DNA of 29,880 nt from NCBI GenBank assembly GCA_003427395.1, contig BFEA01000038.1:1250882-1280761 (forward strand), read 5' to 3'. The notes under the pieces were generated by a model. The model was not told the origin of the DNA. It saw nothing but the letters and a program-made list of their open reading frames with translations, and ran no database searches. Every line of letters begins with the position of its first letter. Position 1 is the stretch's first letter. The position numbers and the translations under genes are program-made. Positions 11,220 to 21,264 of the stretch are shown here, one piece after another. The stretch comes from Chara braunii. Taxonomy: Eukaryota > Streptophyta > Charophyceae > Charales > Characeae.

Positions 11220-11265
11220 NNNNNNNNNNNNNNNNNNNNNNNNNNNNNNNNNNNNNNNNNNNNNN
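11220..11265. other. Assembly gap
   Basis: Forty-six undetermined bases lie between the C-rich 3' tail of LINE-D and a G-run. The two LINE 3' ends meet here tail to tail, so the gap probably hides homopolymer or tail sequence. Confidence 0.98.
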
Positions 11266-11340
11266 GGGGGGGGGGGGGGGGGGGGGGGAGGGGGACGGGA
11301 GGGGGGGGGGCTACGGGCGGAATTGTGAGGGTTAGGTTTT
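11266..11340. other. G-rich low-complexity stretch
   Basis: This is almost entirely G on the plus strand, read as poly-Pro on the minus strand. It borders the 3' end of LINE-B copy 2 in the way that 7811-8066 borders copy 1. I see no gene. Confidence 0.7.
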
Positions 11341-11342
11341 GC

Positions 11343-12135
11343 AAGCCGGATGTGCTGGGATTGAGGTTCCATGTCCCCTGCGTCGGGCGGGAATTGTTGA
11401 GGTAGATTCTGACCATTAATTGGTTGTGTCCGAGGACAGTGAATGCCCTGGGGGGGGACCATCATGGGAGCTCCCTCCACCGGTCGCGCTCGCCATTTCC
11501 ACCTGTAAGTATCATGCCACCAGGGTTTCCATTGTAGTTGTAGGGTGTCGTTTACCTCTTCAATCTGCCTCCCTGGATCTAGCAATGTGCAATGTGTGTT
11601 GACAGGTGGTTAGCTGCTCGTCCCTTTGACCCCAGTCCGTTATTGTTGCCAAGGAGTCCTTTAGTTGCAGCCAGGTTTTTTGGATGTCATGTGTTATTGT
11701 ATCTACTATATGTTATCTTGCTTGGAGGTAGCCAAAGGTGGGTTCTTTCCTTTCGTGGGAGCACCAGGCACGCCAGGTTGTCATGAGCACCTCCAACCTA
11801 GTGTATTTAAAGAGGTTAAGGTGAAACAGTGACCACATTGTTGGTATCTTCTTCGCTAGTCCTAGTAGGAGCAGTGTCGGATCCCATGGGAGTTCGTCAG
11901 AGGTGAGGCAGTGCTAGGCTGCGCTCCACCACTGCCAAATATGTTGGGCCATTAGGCAATAAAGCAAGCAATGTTCTAAGTCTGCTATGTGCTGCTGGGA
12001 CGAAGAGCCACAGTAGGAGCAGATGGGTGAGAGTATCCCTTTCTGTTCTAATTGTAACCTCGACATTACCCAGTCCAGTGTGGGCAGACAGCAGTAAACG
12101 ATTTGCCACCGTAGGGCCCGTTGTGCTGTTGGCGT
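11343..12135 (-). pseudogene. LINE-B copy 2, 3' half: zf-RVT and C-terminus of ORF2
   Basis: On the minus strand from 12135 the frame reads ALRWQIVYCCLPTLDWVM, RLQLEQKGILSP, CSYC, then HIADLEHCLLYC and MAQHIWQWW. This is the zf-RVT module, matching ALQWQLEHRCLPTKDWLI of LINE-A. The C-terminal part ends in QRDEQLTTC and WKPWWHDTYRWKW. Stops include one just after QWWSAA (near 11915) and one near 11710. The frame is cut at 12135 by the Ty3/gypsy element and resumes at 25489. It is closer in sequence to the 8067-8368 fragment than to LINE-A or LINE-D, so I treat it as a separate LINE family. Confidence 0.85.
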
Positions 12136-13136
12136 TGTGACGAACTACTTTCCGTAAGGCGCCATCTTCTGCGCAACCGCGATTGGGGGTACACAGAGGG
12201 ATCGGGGATAAATTGCATGGCGGTCCCTCCTTGATTTTTCAAAGTTTTCTCCTTGGTCCTTCGGGGGAGAGAAAGTGGCGGGTATGGACCTTGGGACAGT
12301 AGGCCCGCGCCTTAGCAAGCGCGGGGGGGGGGGAACAACCTCGACTATGGCCTTTTTCTCTTTTCTTTTCTTTTCTTTTCTTTTCAAATAAGGCGTCCGT
12401 CTTTTTGGCACGATAATCGCGCGGGTAATTCTTTCGTAATTTTTAAATTTAGAACGAGCCCATGCGGGCTCTCGGAATTTCTTTTTGTAATTAGGACTTT
12501 AAGTAGGCTGGGAAATTGGGCGTGTCAGAATTTTTGCTCGTAACTACACATCGCCTCTTGCTTGCGCGCGCGCTTCGCTGCACAGGGACCTGCGCTCTGT
12601 TCCCACCTCGCCTAAATTCTAATCTCAACTGTAATCTCTTCTTGTTCCTTCCCCGCTACGCAGGAGTAACTGTAATCTTCCCCGTTCTTGAAATTCCCTT
12701 CCCGCATCACTGCATGCGCACTCTACATCCTATCTCATTGGCTGGATCGTTGCATGGTTGGATCGAAGCGTGGAGTGAGGCTACGTCCCCCACGCCGCGG
12801 CCCGGTCATGCACTCGTAGGCATTTTCTTTCTCCCTTCTTTCATGTTCCTCTGGCAATCCCGACTATTGCGCACTTATTAGCAAGCTATAAATTCTGCAA
12901 GCGCGATTAATTTTCTCTCTAATCTACTTGGGAGTTAGCGTGGTCGAGAGGATCAGCTAACATGCAGAAAGACGGTGAGTAGAGAGTTAGGCGATCTGAC
13001 GAGCCGGTGCTGAGTGCGCGGGGTTGACGTGTGGCTGCGAGGGACTGTGGCACGTGGGCGAACCTGACTTGCACGCTCAGGCTAAGCGGGGTGACGACTT
13101 TGTGAGGTCTTTGGGATGCGCGATGACGGACTGCCC

Positions 13137-13141
<5 letters not shown>

Positions 13142-13203
<62 letters not shown>
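13142..13203. repeat. GA dinucleotide tract in 5' LTR
   Basis: An uninterrupted GA run of about 62 bases. The 3' LTR copy is about 51 bases, so it has changed length since insertion. The long Arg-Glu and Ser-Leu frames it creates on either strand are artefacts. Confidence 0.98.
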
Positions 13204-13204
<1 letters not shown>

Positions 13205-13246
13205 GAGGGATATGGTGGCACAATGTCTTTTCCTCCCTCCCTTCTG

Positions 13247-13253
13247 TATAAAT
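13247..13253 (+). promoter_or_regulatory. Candidate TATA box of the 5' LTR
   Basis: TATAAAT lies downstream of the GA tract and a pyrimidine stretch; the 3' LTR has TATATAAA at the matching place. If used, transcription would start near 13280 and place the LTR ORF in the 5' leader. Another candidate is CTATAAAT near 12888. The call rests on sequence alone. Confidence 0.4.
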
Positions 13254-13875
13254 TTTGATTCCAACGTTGGCCAATTTTGTTGCGGCACTTTTCAGATTTC
13301 ATGTGTGAATCTTCTCAGATCTCTTTGTTGGAATGCATGTATGTATGTATGGTGACGAACGATCTCGCATTCTTTCTCCCAAGTTGTCTTTGCTTTTCCA
13401 TTTTTTTTCGTTCAGTAGATTAGCGTGGTTTCAACTTCGTCGCTTTTTCGACATTCGGCATCGGAGTGCATGTATCGATCTACGAGTCTGAGTTCTCTCA
13501 GGTCTGGTCGGTGCGCTCACTGCGCGGGATCAGCCCAATCACTTGCGTTCGACCTGTGTAACAGATTACGGGAATGACTGGGAATGTATGTCTGCTCTTC
13601 GAATGTTTGATGACCCTTTCCTTTTATGCATAAAAGTATAACCAGGGAGGGGCTGTTCTGGGAACGGGGTTGCATGCATAATCGGACCAGTGTGCCAATA
13701 GATCGCTCCGCCATTGGGATGCGCAGCTTAGGACTTAACTAGTTGGCCAATGCGTACGCGCATAGGAGACAACAATCCATCAACAGATTTGCCATCTACA
13801 CGCACGCATGCAGGGGCTAGTTATGATCCCGCCACGTAGGAATGATGTGTGTGAGTGAGTCCCATTGATCCGAAT

Positions 13876-14487
13876 ATGGCGATCGAAACTCCTTGTTGGA
13901 TTACCGACTGCGAAAGCCTGAGAGATCCCTAGTACAGGATATATTGGGAAAGGGAACAGATTTGACGACAACGAGTCCGACAGCAACGGATCAGGCGGCA
14001 ACAAAACTTGCGGAACCTTGATTACCCCTGTCGAACTGAACACGAGCGACTGTGTAGGGGCGATTTCCAGTTGGCAATCAACCGGGACTCCCGAATTCCT
14101 GAGTATCCCGACAGTAGACACCAGCAATACGTTATCAGCCCAGGCTACATCGCTATCACGACTAATTTCCCTCCCCATTACATTGTCCTCAAGTATCACC
14201 GATTGCTAGTTACCCCCTAGGATTCCATATCCCGATTCTGGCCCCGGCCTCCGTGCCCAGAGTGCCAGCAGCCCAACGAGTGCGAACAGACGGAGGCCAC
14301 GCCTCAGACTCCTCCCCGGAGAGAACAGCGAGAACCCAACTCGTCCTCCTCATCAGACTCTGACTCTGAGTTCTGCGTCGGACGATAGAGGTACGAGCAT
14401 TCCCACAGCGACGCCCGCAACACCTCGTTCGTACACCCGACTCTTTCCCAGCCCCGGCCGCAGAAACGGCGCCCACCCCAACTCTGA
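13876..14487 (+). pseudogene. Broken LTR ORF, 5' LTR copy
   Basis: This frame is the counterpart of the intact 203-codon ORF at 24699-25310: same start context (ATGGC-ATCGAAAC), same length, same terminal TGA. Here it is interrupted by TAG 13930, TGA 13963, TAG 14218 and TAG 14386. The product would be polar, with an Arg/Gln-rich segment (RQQRIRRQQNLRNL), then a Tyr/Pro-containing middle part, then a Ser-rich tail. I do not recognise the family. Both LTRs are copied from one template at insertion, so the stops arose afterwards. Confidence 0.6.
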
Positions 14488-14653
14488 GCTAGAGGAACCA
14501 CTTGCACTTCTACCCCTGAAACTTGACACAGGAGATTCCAGTCCCGACCTGGAACTCCACCCCCCCCACTTTCCAAAAATCCTTGGCACACCCCTTTTCG
14601 GACTTCCAGACCCACTAAAACTCCGAAACAGGAAGTCGCGCTGGGCGTGAGGT

Positions 14654-14665
14654 TGGTATTGGAGC
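14654..14665 (+). other. Candidate primer binding site (initiator tRNA-Met)
   Basis: TGGTATTGGAGC matches 10 of 12 bases of the plant initiator-tRNA-Met primer site TGGTATCAGAGC, which many plant LTR elements use to start minus-strand DNA synthesis. It lies at the inner edge of the 5' LTR, as expected. Confidence 0.65.
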
Positions 14666-14691
14666 TGACACGTGTCAAGACAAGGGATTGA

Positions 14692-16405
14692 CAAGTTGCT
14701 CGACTCTCTAGTTCAACCGATCTGGCAACCCCAAAACGGGGATGGTCTGCGCAAAGGAATGCATCAGCACGCGAACCTGTAGTGACAAGAAGCAGGTCTG
14801 CGGGCAGATCGGCAGACAACATTAATGCTAATCAGGCAAACACCAATCAGGCCCAAGCCAATCAAGCACAGGGCGGGGCAGGGGGCGGCCTGGGGCCTGC
14901 GCCTCAGCCCGTGCCTCAGCCTGCACGTGCCCGCGCTCCAGCAGCCCCGCCCGATCTATATTTATTCGATCCAACGCACCACCTGGCAGGAGCATGGCTT
15001 GCCACGCTCCGAGCGCAGCAGTACGATTATGATGAAGCTAGGATTAACATCCCAGCCCGACTAGGAGGCGACGCCTATCATTGGTTCAACACCTATGTAT
15101 GGACCGACCTTCCTACCTTCGAGAGGAACTTCCTACACCGATTTGATTACATACATCCAGAGCAAGCATTCTTTATGATCAAAGACCGAGTGCAGAAGCC
15201 ACTCAAGTCTATTGCGGAATACCGTAGTCGGTTCTATCGACTGTTCGTAAAATCTCAGAGAGACGAAAAGGTAGGAAGATAATTCTTCATAGATGGACTT
15301 CGAAGTAGAGCTATACGGGCTAAGATATGAAAACAGTTCTCCCCCATCACCTTCACCCTGACACAAATCATGGACGCAACAGAAGAGATGGAGCGAAAAT
15401 TCGTTGCCAGCTTCCTCGAGGGAGAAGATCGCGCTAAAGAAGGTGACTCTACGGAACTGACCCGCCCAAGGATGAAATTAACAGCCTTGCAACATAAGTT
15501 CGAAAATATGGGCTTCGTGTCAGGCCCTGTCACCTACCTAGAACAAGTGGCAGCCCTACGGCGCCCTCTTGATCAGGGAGTAGGACCATCGACACCCAAG
15601 GCGGCTGCACAGACACCCGCTCCGGCGCGGAAGATGGAGGAGTCGAACACGTGCTGGACCTTACACGTACGCTGGTTAGCCTCATGCAAGAAAGCAAAAA
15701 AGAACAGCGCGAGTACAATGCCCGCATGGAATCGCTGATGCGTTCCATGCGTCTCATTAACGTTCGTGCTGCCTCTTTTTCCACCCAAGCATCTGCTACC
15801 GCGGCCGCGGGAGCTGGCGCAGGCACGACCCCTAGGACTGACAAGTGTTACGCCTGCCATCAATCCAGCCATATGACCCGGGATTGCCCCCAGCGACAAG
15901 TAAGAATAGGGGCAGCCCCGGCAGCTGTAGCTCCCTTAACTAACGTGCCTGGACGGGTAGGAACCATAGTAGAAGAAACGGACGTGGCAGCACCAAGCAC
16001 AGGGGTAATCGACGAAGCTGCAGAGCTCATCCCACTGGATCAATTCCTCTCCTTGGGATATCCGGGGCTTAGGATGATAGGGGCAATCCAGCCCGCAGAC
16101 GATGAGCGAGAGATTTCAGAATGGCGACCATCCCCTGGGGAGATGGAATCCGGCGGTCCTGAGTTCATCACCGGGAAGATCGATGTTCTGGACATCGTCC
16201 GAGCCTTATATCACCGCCTTCCGCTTCCGATCGGCCATCTGTTGTCTATATCAGAACAGGCCAATGATCGCATGCTCCAGCATTGCAAGGCCAATCGAAA
16301 ACGATTCGCACTCTCCAAGCTGGCAACAGCCAAGGGGAAGGCTCTCGTAAAGGATACAAAAGTCGGAAACACCTGGACCCTAAGAGCCTGTACGCCTGGG
16401 ACTTT
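14692..16405 (+). pseudogene. gag: gag: capsid and zinc-knuckle nucleocapsid
   Basis: Gag forms the particle that packages the element RNA. The first part (14692 to about 15640) has a basic, Asn/Gln/Ala-rich N-terminus and then a capsid-like region with FERNFLHRFDYIHPEQAF and SIAEYRSRFYRLF, typical of Retrotrans_gag. Two in-frame stops, TAA 15280 and TGA 15328, break it. After a frameshift near 15645 the frame continues with a C-x2-C-x4-H-x4-C knuckle, CYACHQSSHMTRDC (15846-15887), then a spacer toward protease. Another frameshift lies near 16405. No ATG starts the frame. Upstream it is open to TGA 14689 and, past that stop, on into the LTR. Confidence 0.85.
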
Positions 16406-16407
16406 TC

Positions 16408-19060
16408 CACTACCCCGTGGAAGTCCGCGAGTGTGACGTGGAGATCTGGGGAGTCCCTTACAACGTGATCCTTGATTCTGGGGCAGCAGTGTTGGCAATA
16501 TCTCTGCGAGTAGTGAAACGGGTAAGAAGAAGGAAGGAGACCGTTTGATCTTCGCCAATGAGGAGAAGATTAGAGCGGTAGGAAAAATGACAAACATCGC
16601 TTTTAAGTTGGGAAAAGTCCACGCCTTGGGAGACGTGGTGGTTCTTAATGTGCACTCGTACGACGTACTCATCGGACTGCCTGCTTTAAACGCCCTCCAT
16701 GCCAATCTAGACTTTGAGCGACGGGAGGTGGTTATCAAGAACACCGGGGGCAAGCCGTACGCAGTCCCCATGCGCCTCACCCTGCGCACGGCTACCAACC
16801 CGCCACGTAGATCTCACCCGGAGGTAGGCGGGCCGATTCGGATAGTCCCCTGGGACAGACTCCTAGAGGACTCAGAGACTAGCAGCGAAGAACACGTGTC
16901 TTTGCTTCCTGAGGATTCGGAAAGCGAGGACGAGACAGACCCGGCGATTCAAGAGCTGACACGAAGGGTAATCCGTTACCCAGTCCAGCAGAAAACGACG
17001 AAAACATTCGTGTTGACCGAAGAATATGTCCAACGAACTCGGGCTCTGATCATAGGAGAACCCCTGGTACATGTGTCGAGGCTGCCCGACTCTTCGGAAC
17101 CCCCTCGGACCTTGTACGAGGGCACTACTCCCTTGCTCCCCCTATACGTGGACAAGCAATCCTTCTGCGACGTCACGGAACCCCCTCACTGATCGCTCCT
17201 TACCACAGACAAGGAGATACGGTTGTTGCGTCTAGGAGCGGAAATACAGGCTCTGGAACCCCCTGGGTGCCCCAAAGCCTCGCTGTTTGATGTCGGGATA
17301 AGGATCGCTGAGAAATCGGTGGATCCCCGAGATATTGCGGATGGGATAACCCCTGAAGAACACGTGGCCATCCGAGAAGAGGAAGCCCAGATGGTAGTCA
17401 CCGTGTTCTCGTGGCGGTCGTACAACTCTTTCATCTCTTTCCCGCCGCCCCGGGACTATAAGGCAGTACGTACCAAACACGTTATAATCAATATACATGG
17501 ACGACCTTACGAGTTGCACGTGCCGAAATACGTGCCCAACGGAACCCAGCAACTTATTGCAGAGATCTTGGCGGAATATCGGGGTGCTATCAGCATTGAT
17601 GACGCGGACATCGGGTTATCTTTAATAATCCAGCACGAGATTCAGACCGGTACTCACCTGCCGATTCATTGCAAACCTTATCGATACTCATTGGCAGAAC
17701 GGAAGGCAGCACTCGAGCGAATCCGGGAATTCGAAGCTAACGGTTGGATAGAGCCCGCTACAGGTCCTTGGTCCTTTCCGGTAGTTTTGGTTTCGAAAAA
17801 GAACGGATGGATCTGCATTTGCATTGATTATCGGAAATTGAATGACATCACGATCAAGGATGTCTACCCCCTCCCTCGGATTGATGATCTGCTGGATGCG
17901 ATTGGTTGTGCAAATTATTTTAGTAAATTTGATATTCGGCACGGATTCCACCATATGCTTGTGAGGGAAGAGGATCGACCGAAGACGGAGTTTGTCTTGT
18001 TTGAGGGCACGTGGTAGTGGGTTCGATGCCCTATGGGTATATGCAATGCGCCGACGACTTTTCAGCGGGCAATGAATGTCACTTTCCAACACTTCATAAA
18101 CAAGACCAGGTTAACTCAACGCATGATCAATTTTTGCGTTATCGTGTACATGGACGATATTTTGGTGTATTCTGAATCATACCAATTTACACGCGCAACA
18201 TATTTGAATGGACACTTGGCGCGCTGCAGGACGCCGGTTTCAAAATTGCGTTGGAGAAAAGCGAATTATTCCTGTCCGAGATCTCGTTCCTTGGCTACGT
18301 GGTAACCTGAGGAGGCTTGAGACCGGATTCGAGGAAGGTCGTGGCTGTTCGAGAAACACCCACGCCCACGTCATTGACGCAGGTTCGAGCCTTCCTGGGA
18401 ATGGCCTCGTACTACCGACGGTTTATCAAGGGCTTTGCGGCAATCGCTCAGCCCCTGACGAACCTCTTGCGGAAGGACCAGCCGCTGAATTGGGACGTGG
18501 AGTGTGAGCAGGTCTTTTGCACTTTGAAGGAGGCCCTGGCCTCGGCCCCTATTTTAATCCGGTCTGATCCCGAGCGCCAGTTCCTACTCATTACTGACTT
18601 GCAGCCTGAGGCTATCTCCGCTATCCTAGCTCAGAAGGGGAAAGATGGGCGGGAACACGTGGTTGAATATGCTTCGAGGACGGTGCTGGACGAAAGGAAG
18701 AATGACTCGGCGCCACAAGGAGAATGCTACGCTGTCGTCTGGTATCCAGCACTTCCACCCGTATCTCTACGGGCAGAAGTTCCTCCTCGTAACGGATCAC
18801 GAGCCATTGCTGGCCCTCAAGAAGCTGACGAACTACACGGGAATGATTGGGCGATGGGCGGTGAGGCTGCAGGAGTATGACTTTGATATCGTCCACAGAA
18901 AAACGGAAAGTCACGGGAACGCCGACGGATTGACACATCTGCACCGGGCAGGCAAGGTGCACCGCAACGAAGAGATCACTCCGTGGAAGGATCCGGGGCA
19001 GCCCAAGGGACCCGGGTACGACCAGGCGAAGGTTCTCCATCGGCAGGCGAAGAAGTGACA
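16408..19060 (+). pseudogene. pol: pol: protease, reverse transcriptase, RNase H
   Basis: Protease matures the polyprotein; RT and RNase H make the DNA copy. Protease has the active-site DSGA (16474-16485) and, after a frameshift near 16540, the closing motif DVLIGLPALNAL. An acidic linker leads past TGA 17190 to RT. RT has FSKFDIRHGFHH with the first catalytic Asp at 17931, GICNAPTTFQRAMN, and YMDD at 18147-18158. A TAG at 18015 follows EGTW, where Gln is usual. A frameshift near 18180 and TGA 18308 precede the RT C-terminal region RAFLGMASYYRRFIKGF. RNase H spans about 18570-18930 with LLITDLQPEA and, after a frameshift near 18740, LLVTDHEPLLAL. The frame ends at TGA 19058. Confidence 0.93.
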
Positions 19061-19069
19061 CGTGTCCGT

Positions 19070-20782
19070 ATGGCGGCCCAGAGAGAAGAGAACGCTGAGG
19101 GCCCTCTCTCTCCTTCTTCCTCTTCTCTATTTTCCCTTCCCGATCGTTTTTGTTTTCTGTGTGAGTCTATCTCGCGCATCCACTCCGTGTCGGTTAAGCC
19201 GAAAAATAAAGGGTACGTCGAGTGGGTAGAGTGTGCCACGTGTGTAGTCAGGGCCCATGGATCATGCATTCAATATAGGAATCCGCAGAAATGGTGGCTC
19301 TGCCATCTGTGCCGTACTGATAAGATTCCGACGGAGGCTCGATTCCTGGAAGCGACGTCGGAAGGATTGAAAAATATCTTACAGTATAGACGGGCAGAGG
19401 TGTGGATAGATGTCACTTTGATAGCAACCGTCGTAGGGAACCCTCTTCGAGAATTCTCCAAGGACGATCGGAGATGGGCCAATGAAAGGGCGCGGGATTA
19501 TAGGTGGAATGAGGGATGGTTAGAAAAGCGAAAAACGGACGGGAGCGGAATATGAATGGTAGTTCCGCACCTATTTATGAGGTATGACTGGGTTAAAGCA
19601 GCCCACGAAGAGACAGCAACCCATTTCGCGGCCAGGATCACCGAGTCCGCCATCGACAAGAATGAATGGTATTGGTCCAACATTAGGGACGACGTTAAGT
19701 ATATTGTTAAAAATTGTCCCGTCTGTGCGGCCGACAAGGCGCCGATTCAACCACCTAGGTCGATAGTGCCCACCGTAGTCCAACGACCATTTCAAAGGGT
19801 TAGCATGGACACGACGGATATTATCGTCCCCCCTGGACTGGATAGTTGTGAATATTCAATTCTCTTGGTGTTTGTCGACCACTTCTCAAAGTGGATCGAG
19901 GCCTACCCATGTCAGACAAGACAGACGGCGGAAATAGTGCGGTATGTCGACCGTTTCCTCGGGATGCATCAGGACACCGAGGAAATCCTTACCGACAATG
20001 AAGTTAAAGTCAGGGGAGAAGTCATGAGGAACCTGGTCGTACACGGGTTGTCTATTCGTAATACGGCTCCCCACATGTCTCAATCGAACGGCCTCGTGGA
20101 AAATGCCAACCGGGTAATTAAAACGGCACTTCGACGGAATATTGCAGCTAAGGACACGCGGCAGTGGCTTGATATCGTAGATCACATCTTAGCTATACAC
20201 TGGGGGAGCCCGCATAAATTTACCGGACTTTCACCTTTCCAGCTACGTACCAACAACCTATCTTGTGTCTCGATACCGAATCTAAATGACGAATCGGCGC
20301 TGGACAAACGTCCCACGCAGGTGACGGTCAAGGACAAGGCCAAGCGCCATTTGGACCTCATGGAACAGGCCCTTCCGAGACTGGCCCGAAAAAGACAGCG
20401 TATGACTGAATTGTCCCACGGACGCCAGGTCCGGAGTTATGAGGCCCGAAATGGGAATGCAGGCCCTCGGCCCCAGTGTAAATTGGGGGACTTGGTGCAG
20501 GTGAGGAAATGTGCTCGCCAGGGTAAGCTAGCGCCACGATTCTATGGATGCTTCAGAGTGATCGAGCTCGGTCCTAACGGCGTGAACACGGTGCAGCTTG
20601 CTCCTGAGGTGTCAGGCAGCCGGTCGGCTAGGCCTATCGTCCGCCACATGTCCTACCTCCACCATCTCTCGACTTCTTCCGCTCCTTCTCCGGTTGGGTC
20701 GATTTCGGAGTCTGTGTGGGACAGTGACGAGCCTCATTCTCTTTCTTCTACTCGTTCATCTTCTCCCTCCTCTTCGCCATGA
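19070..20782 (+). pseudogene. PHD-type finger plus integrase
   Basis: One frame from ATG 19070 is broken only by TGA 19553. Residues 28-81 have C28-x2-C31, C55-x2-C58-x4-H63-x2-C66 and C78-x2-C81, with Trp two residues before C78. This is the C4HC3 pattern of a PHD finger; the first loop, 23 residues, is slightly long. The integrase follows. Its zinc site is H (19604), H (19622), C (19715), C (19724). The core has Asp in SMDTTD (19808), Asp in LTDNE (19994) and Glu in NGLVEN (20099), with 34 residues between the last two. A GPY/F-like module (KLAPRFYGCFRVIELG) has Cys where Pro is usual. A Ser-rich tail ends in TGA overlapping the next ATG. The frame differs from RNase H, so a frameshift or a separate start is needed. 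Confidence 0.88.
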
Positions 20783-21264
20783 GTTTCTCCACGGAGCAGG
20801 TACTCAATGAATACATGTTGGCGCCAGGTGGGCATACCTCGTCAATTCGGCAAGTGTATCATCCGCGCATCAGCCCGGACGCTCTCCGCTTCGCTCAGTT
20901 CTTCAGTACGGCGGGATTCCACGCGGCGGCAGAATTTCAATTTGCGATCCCCAACAGCAGGTCACACGTGCTGGCCGAAGCCTCGGCTTACCGTCGGCTC
21001 TAGGCGCCAGGGACTGCTCACATCTCGGCAGTTGTCATCTTCAGCGGGGATCTTACTCCGCTCGACCCCAGAACGCATACGACCATTTTTGACTCGTTGC
21101 GAGATTGGGGAGCGCAATTGTCGAGGCTGTGGAGTCAGATGCTCGCGCAGCAGGGGAAGAACATCGTCAATACCGACAGTATTGACATAAACGGCATTCG
21201 CCTCTCTCGACACGCACCAGCGGTGCTCATCCCCCAGCTTGTCCCCTTCCCGCGCCCCGAATGA
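20779..21264 (+). pseudogene. Extra ORF 3, unknown
   Basis: The ATG overlaps the integrase stop as ATGA (20779-20782). The frame has 161 codons with one in-frame TAG (21001) and ends in TGA 21262, which again overlaps the next ATG. Recognisable stretches are EYMLAPGGHTSS, FAQFFSTAGFHAAAEFQF and, after the stop, IFDSLRDWGAQLSRLW. I see no zinc motif, signal peptide or membrane segment, so there is no support for an envelope protein. The family is not recognised. The overlap suggests translation by termination and reinitiation or from the same RNA. Confidence 0.6.

Larger units (their letters stand above)
12136..14652 (+). repeat. 5' LTR
   Basis: It begins TGTGACGAACTACTTTCC and matches 22950-25488 over its length. 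It holds a TTTTC tract (about 12357-12384), a GA microsatellite (13142-13203), a TATA-like box (13247) and a broken 203-codon ORF (13876-14487). The 3' end is uncertain by about 20 bp. I end it before the PBS-like sequence at 14654. If the PBS call is wrong, the LTR could run to CTGACA at 14670. Confidence 0.9.

Noticed and set aside
13024-13302. Open frames with long Arg-Glu or Ser-Leu runs on both strands, also at 23752-24093
   Set aside because: They are produced by the GA microsatellite of the LTR and are open in several frames at once.
14304-14822. Minus-strand 172-codon frame across the inner LTR border
   Set aside because: Antisense to the LTR ORF and gag leader, with no recognisable motif and crossing the PBS.
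19148-19315. RING finger instead of PHD finger
   Set aside because: The order C-C, C-C-x4-H-x2-C, C-C and the Trp before the last pair fit PHD (C4HC3); RING has Cys-x-His in the middle.
20485-20782. Chromodomain at the integrase C-terminus
   Set aside because: After the GPY/F-like module the sequence is Ser-rich and short, without the aromatic residues of a chromodomain.
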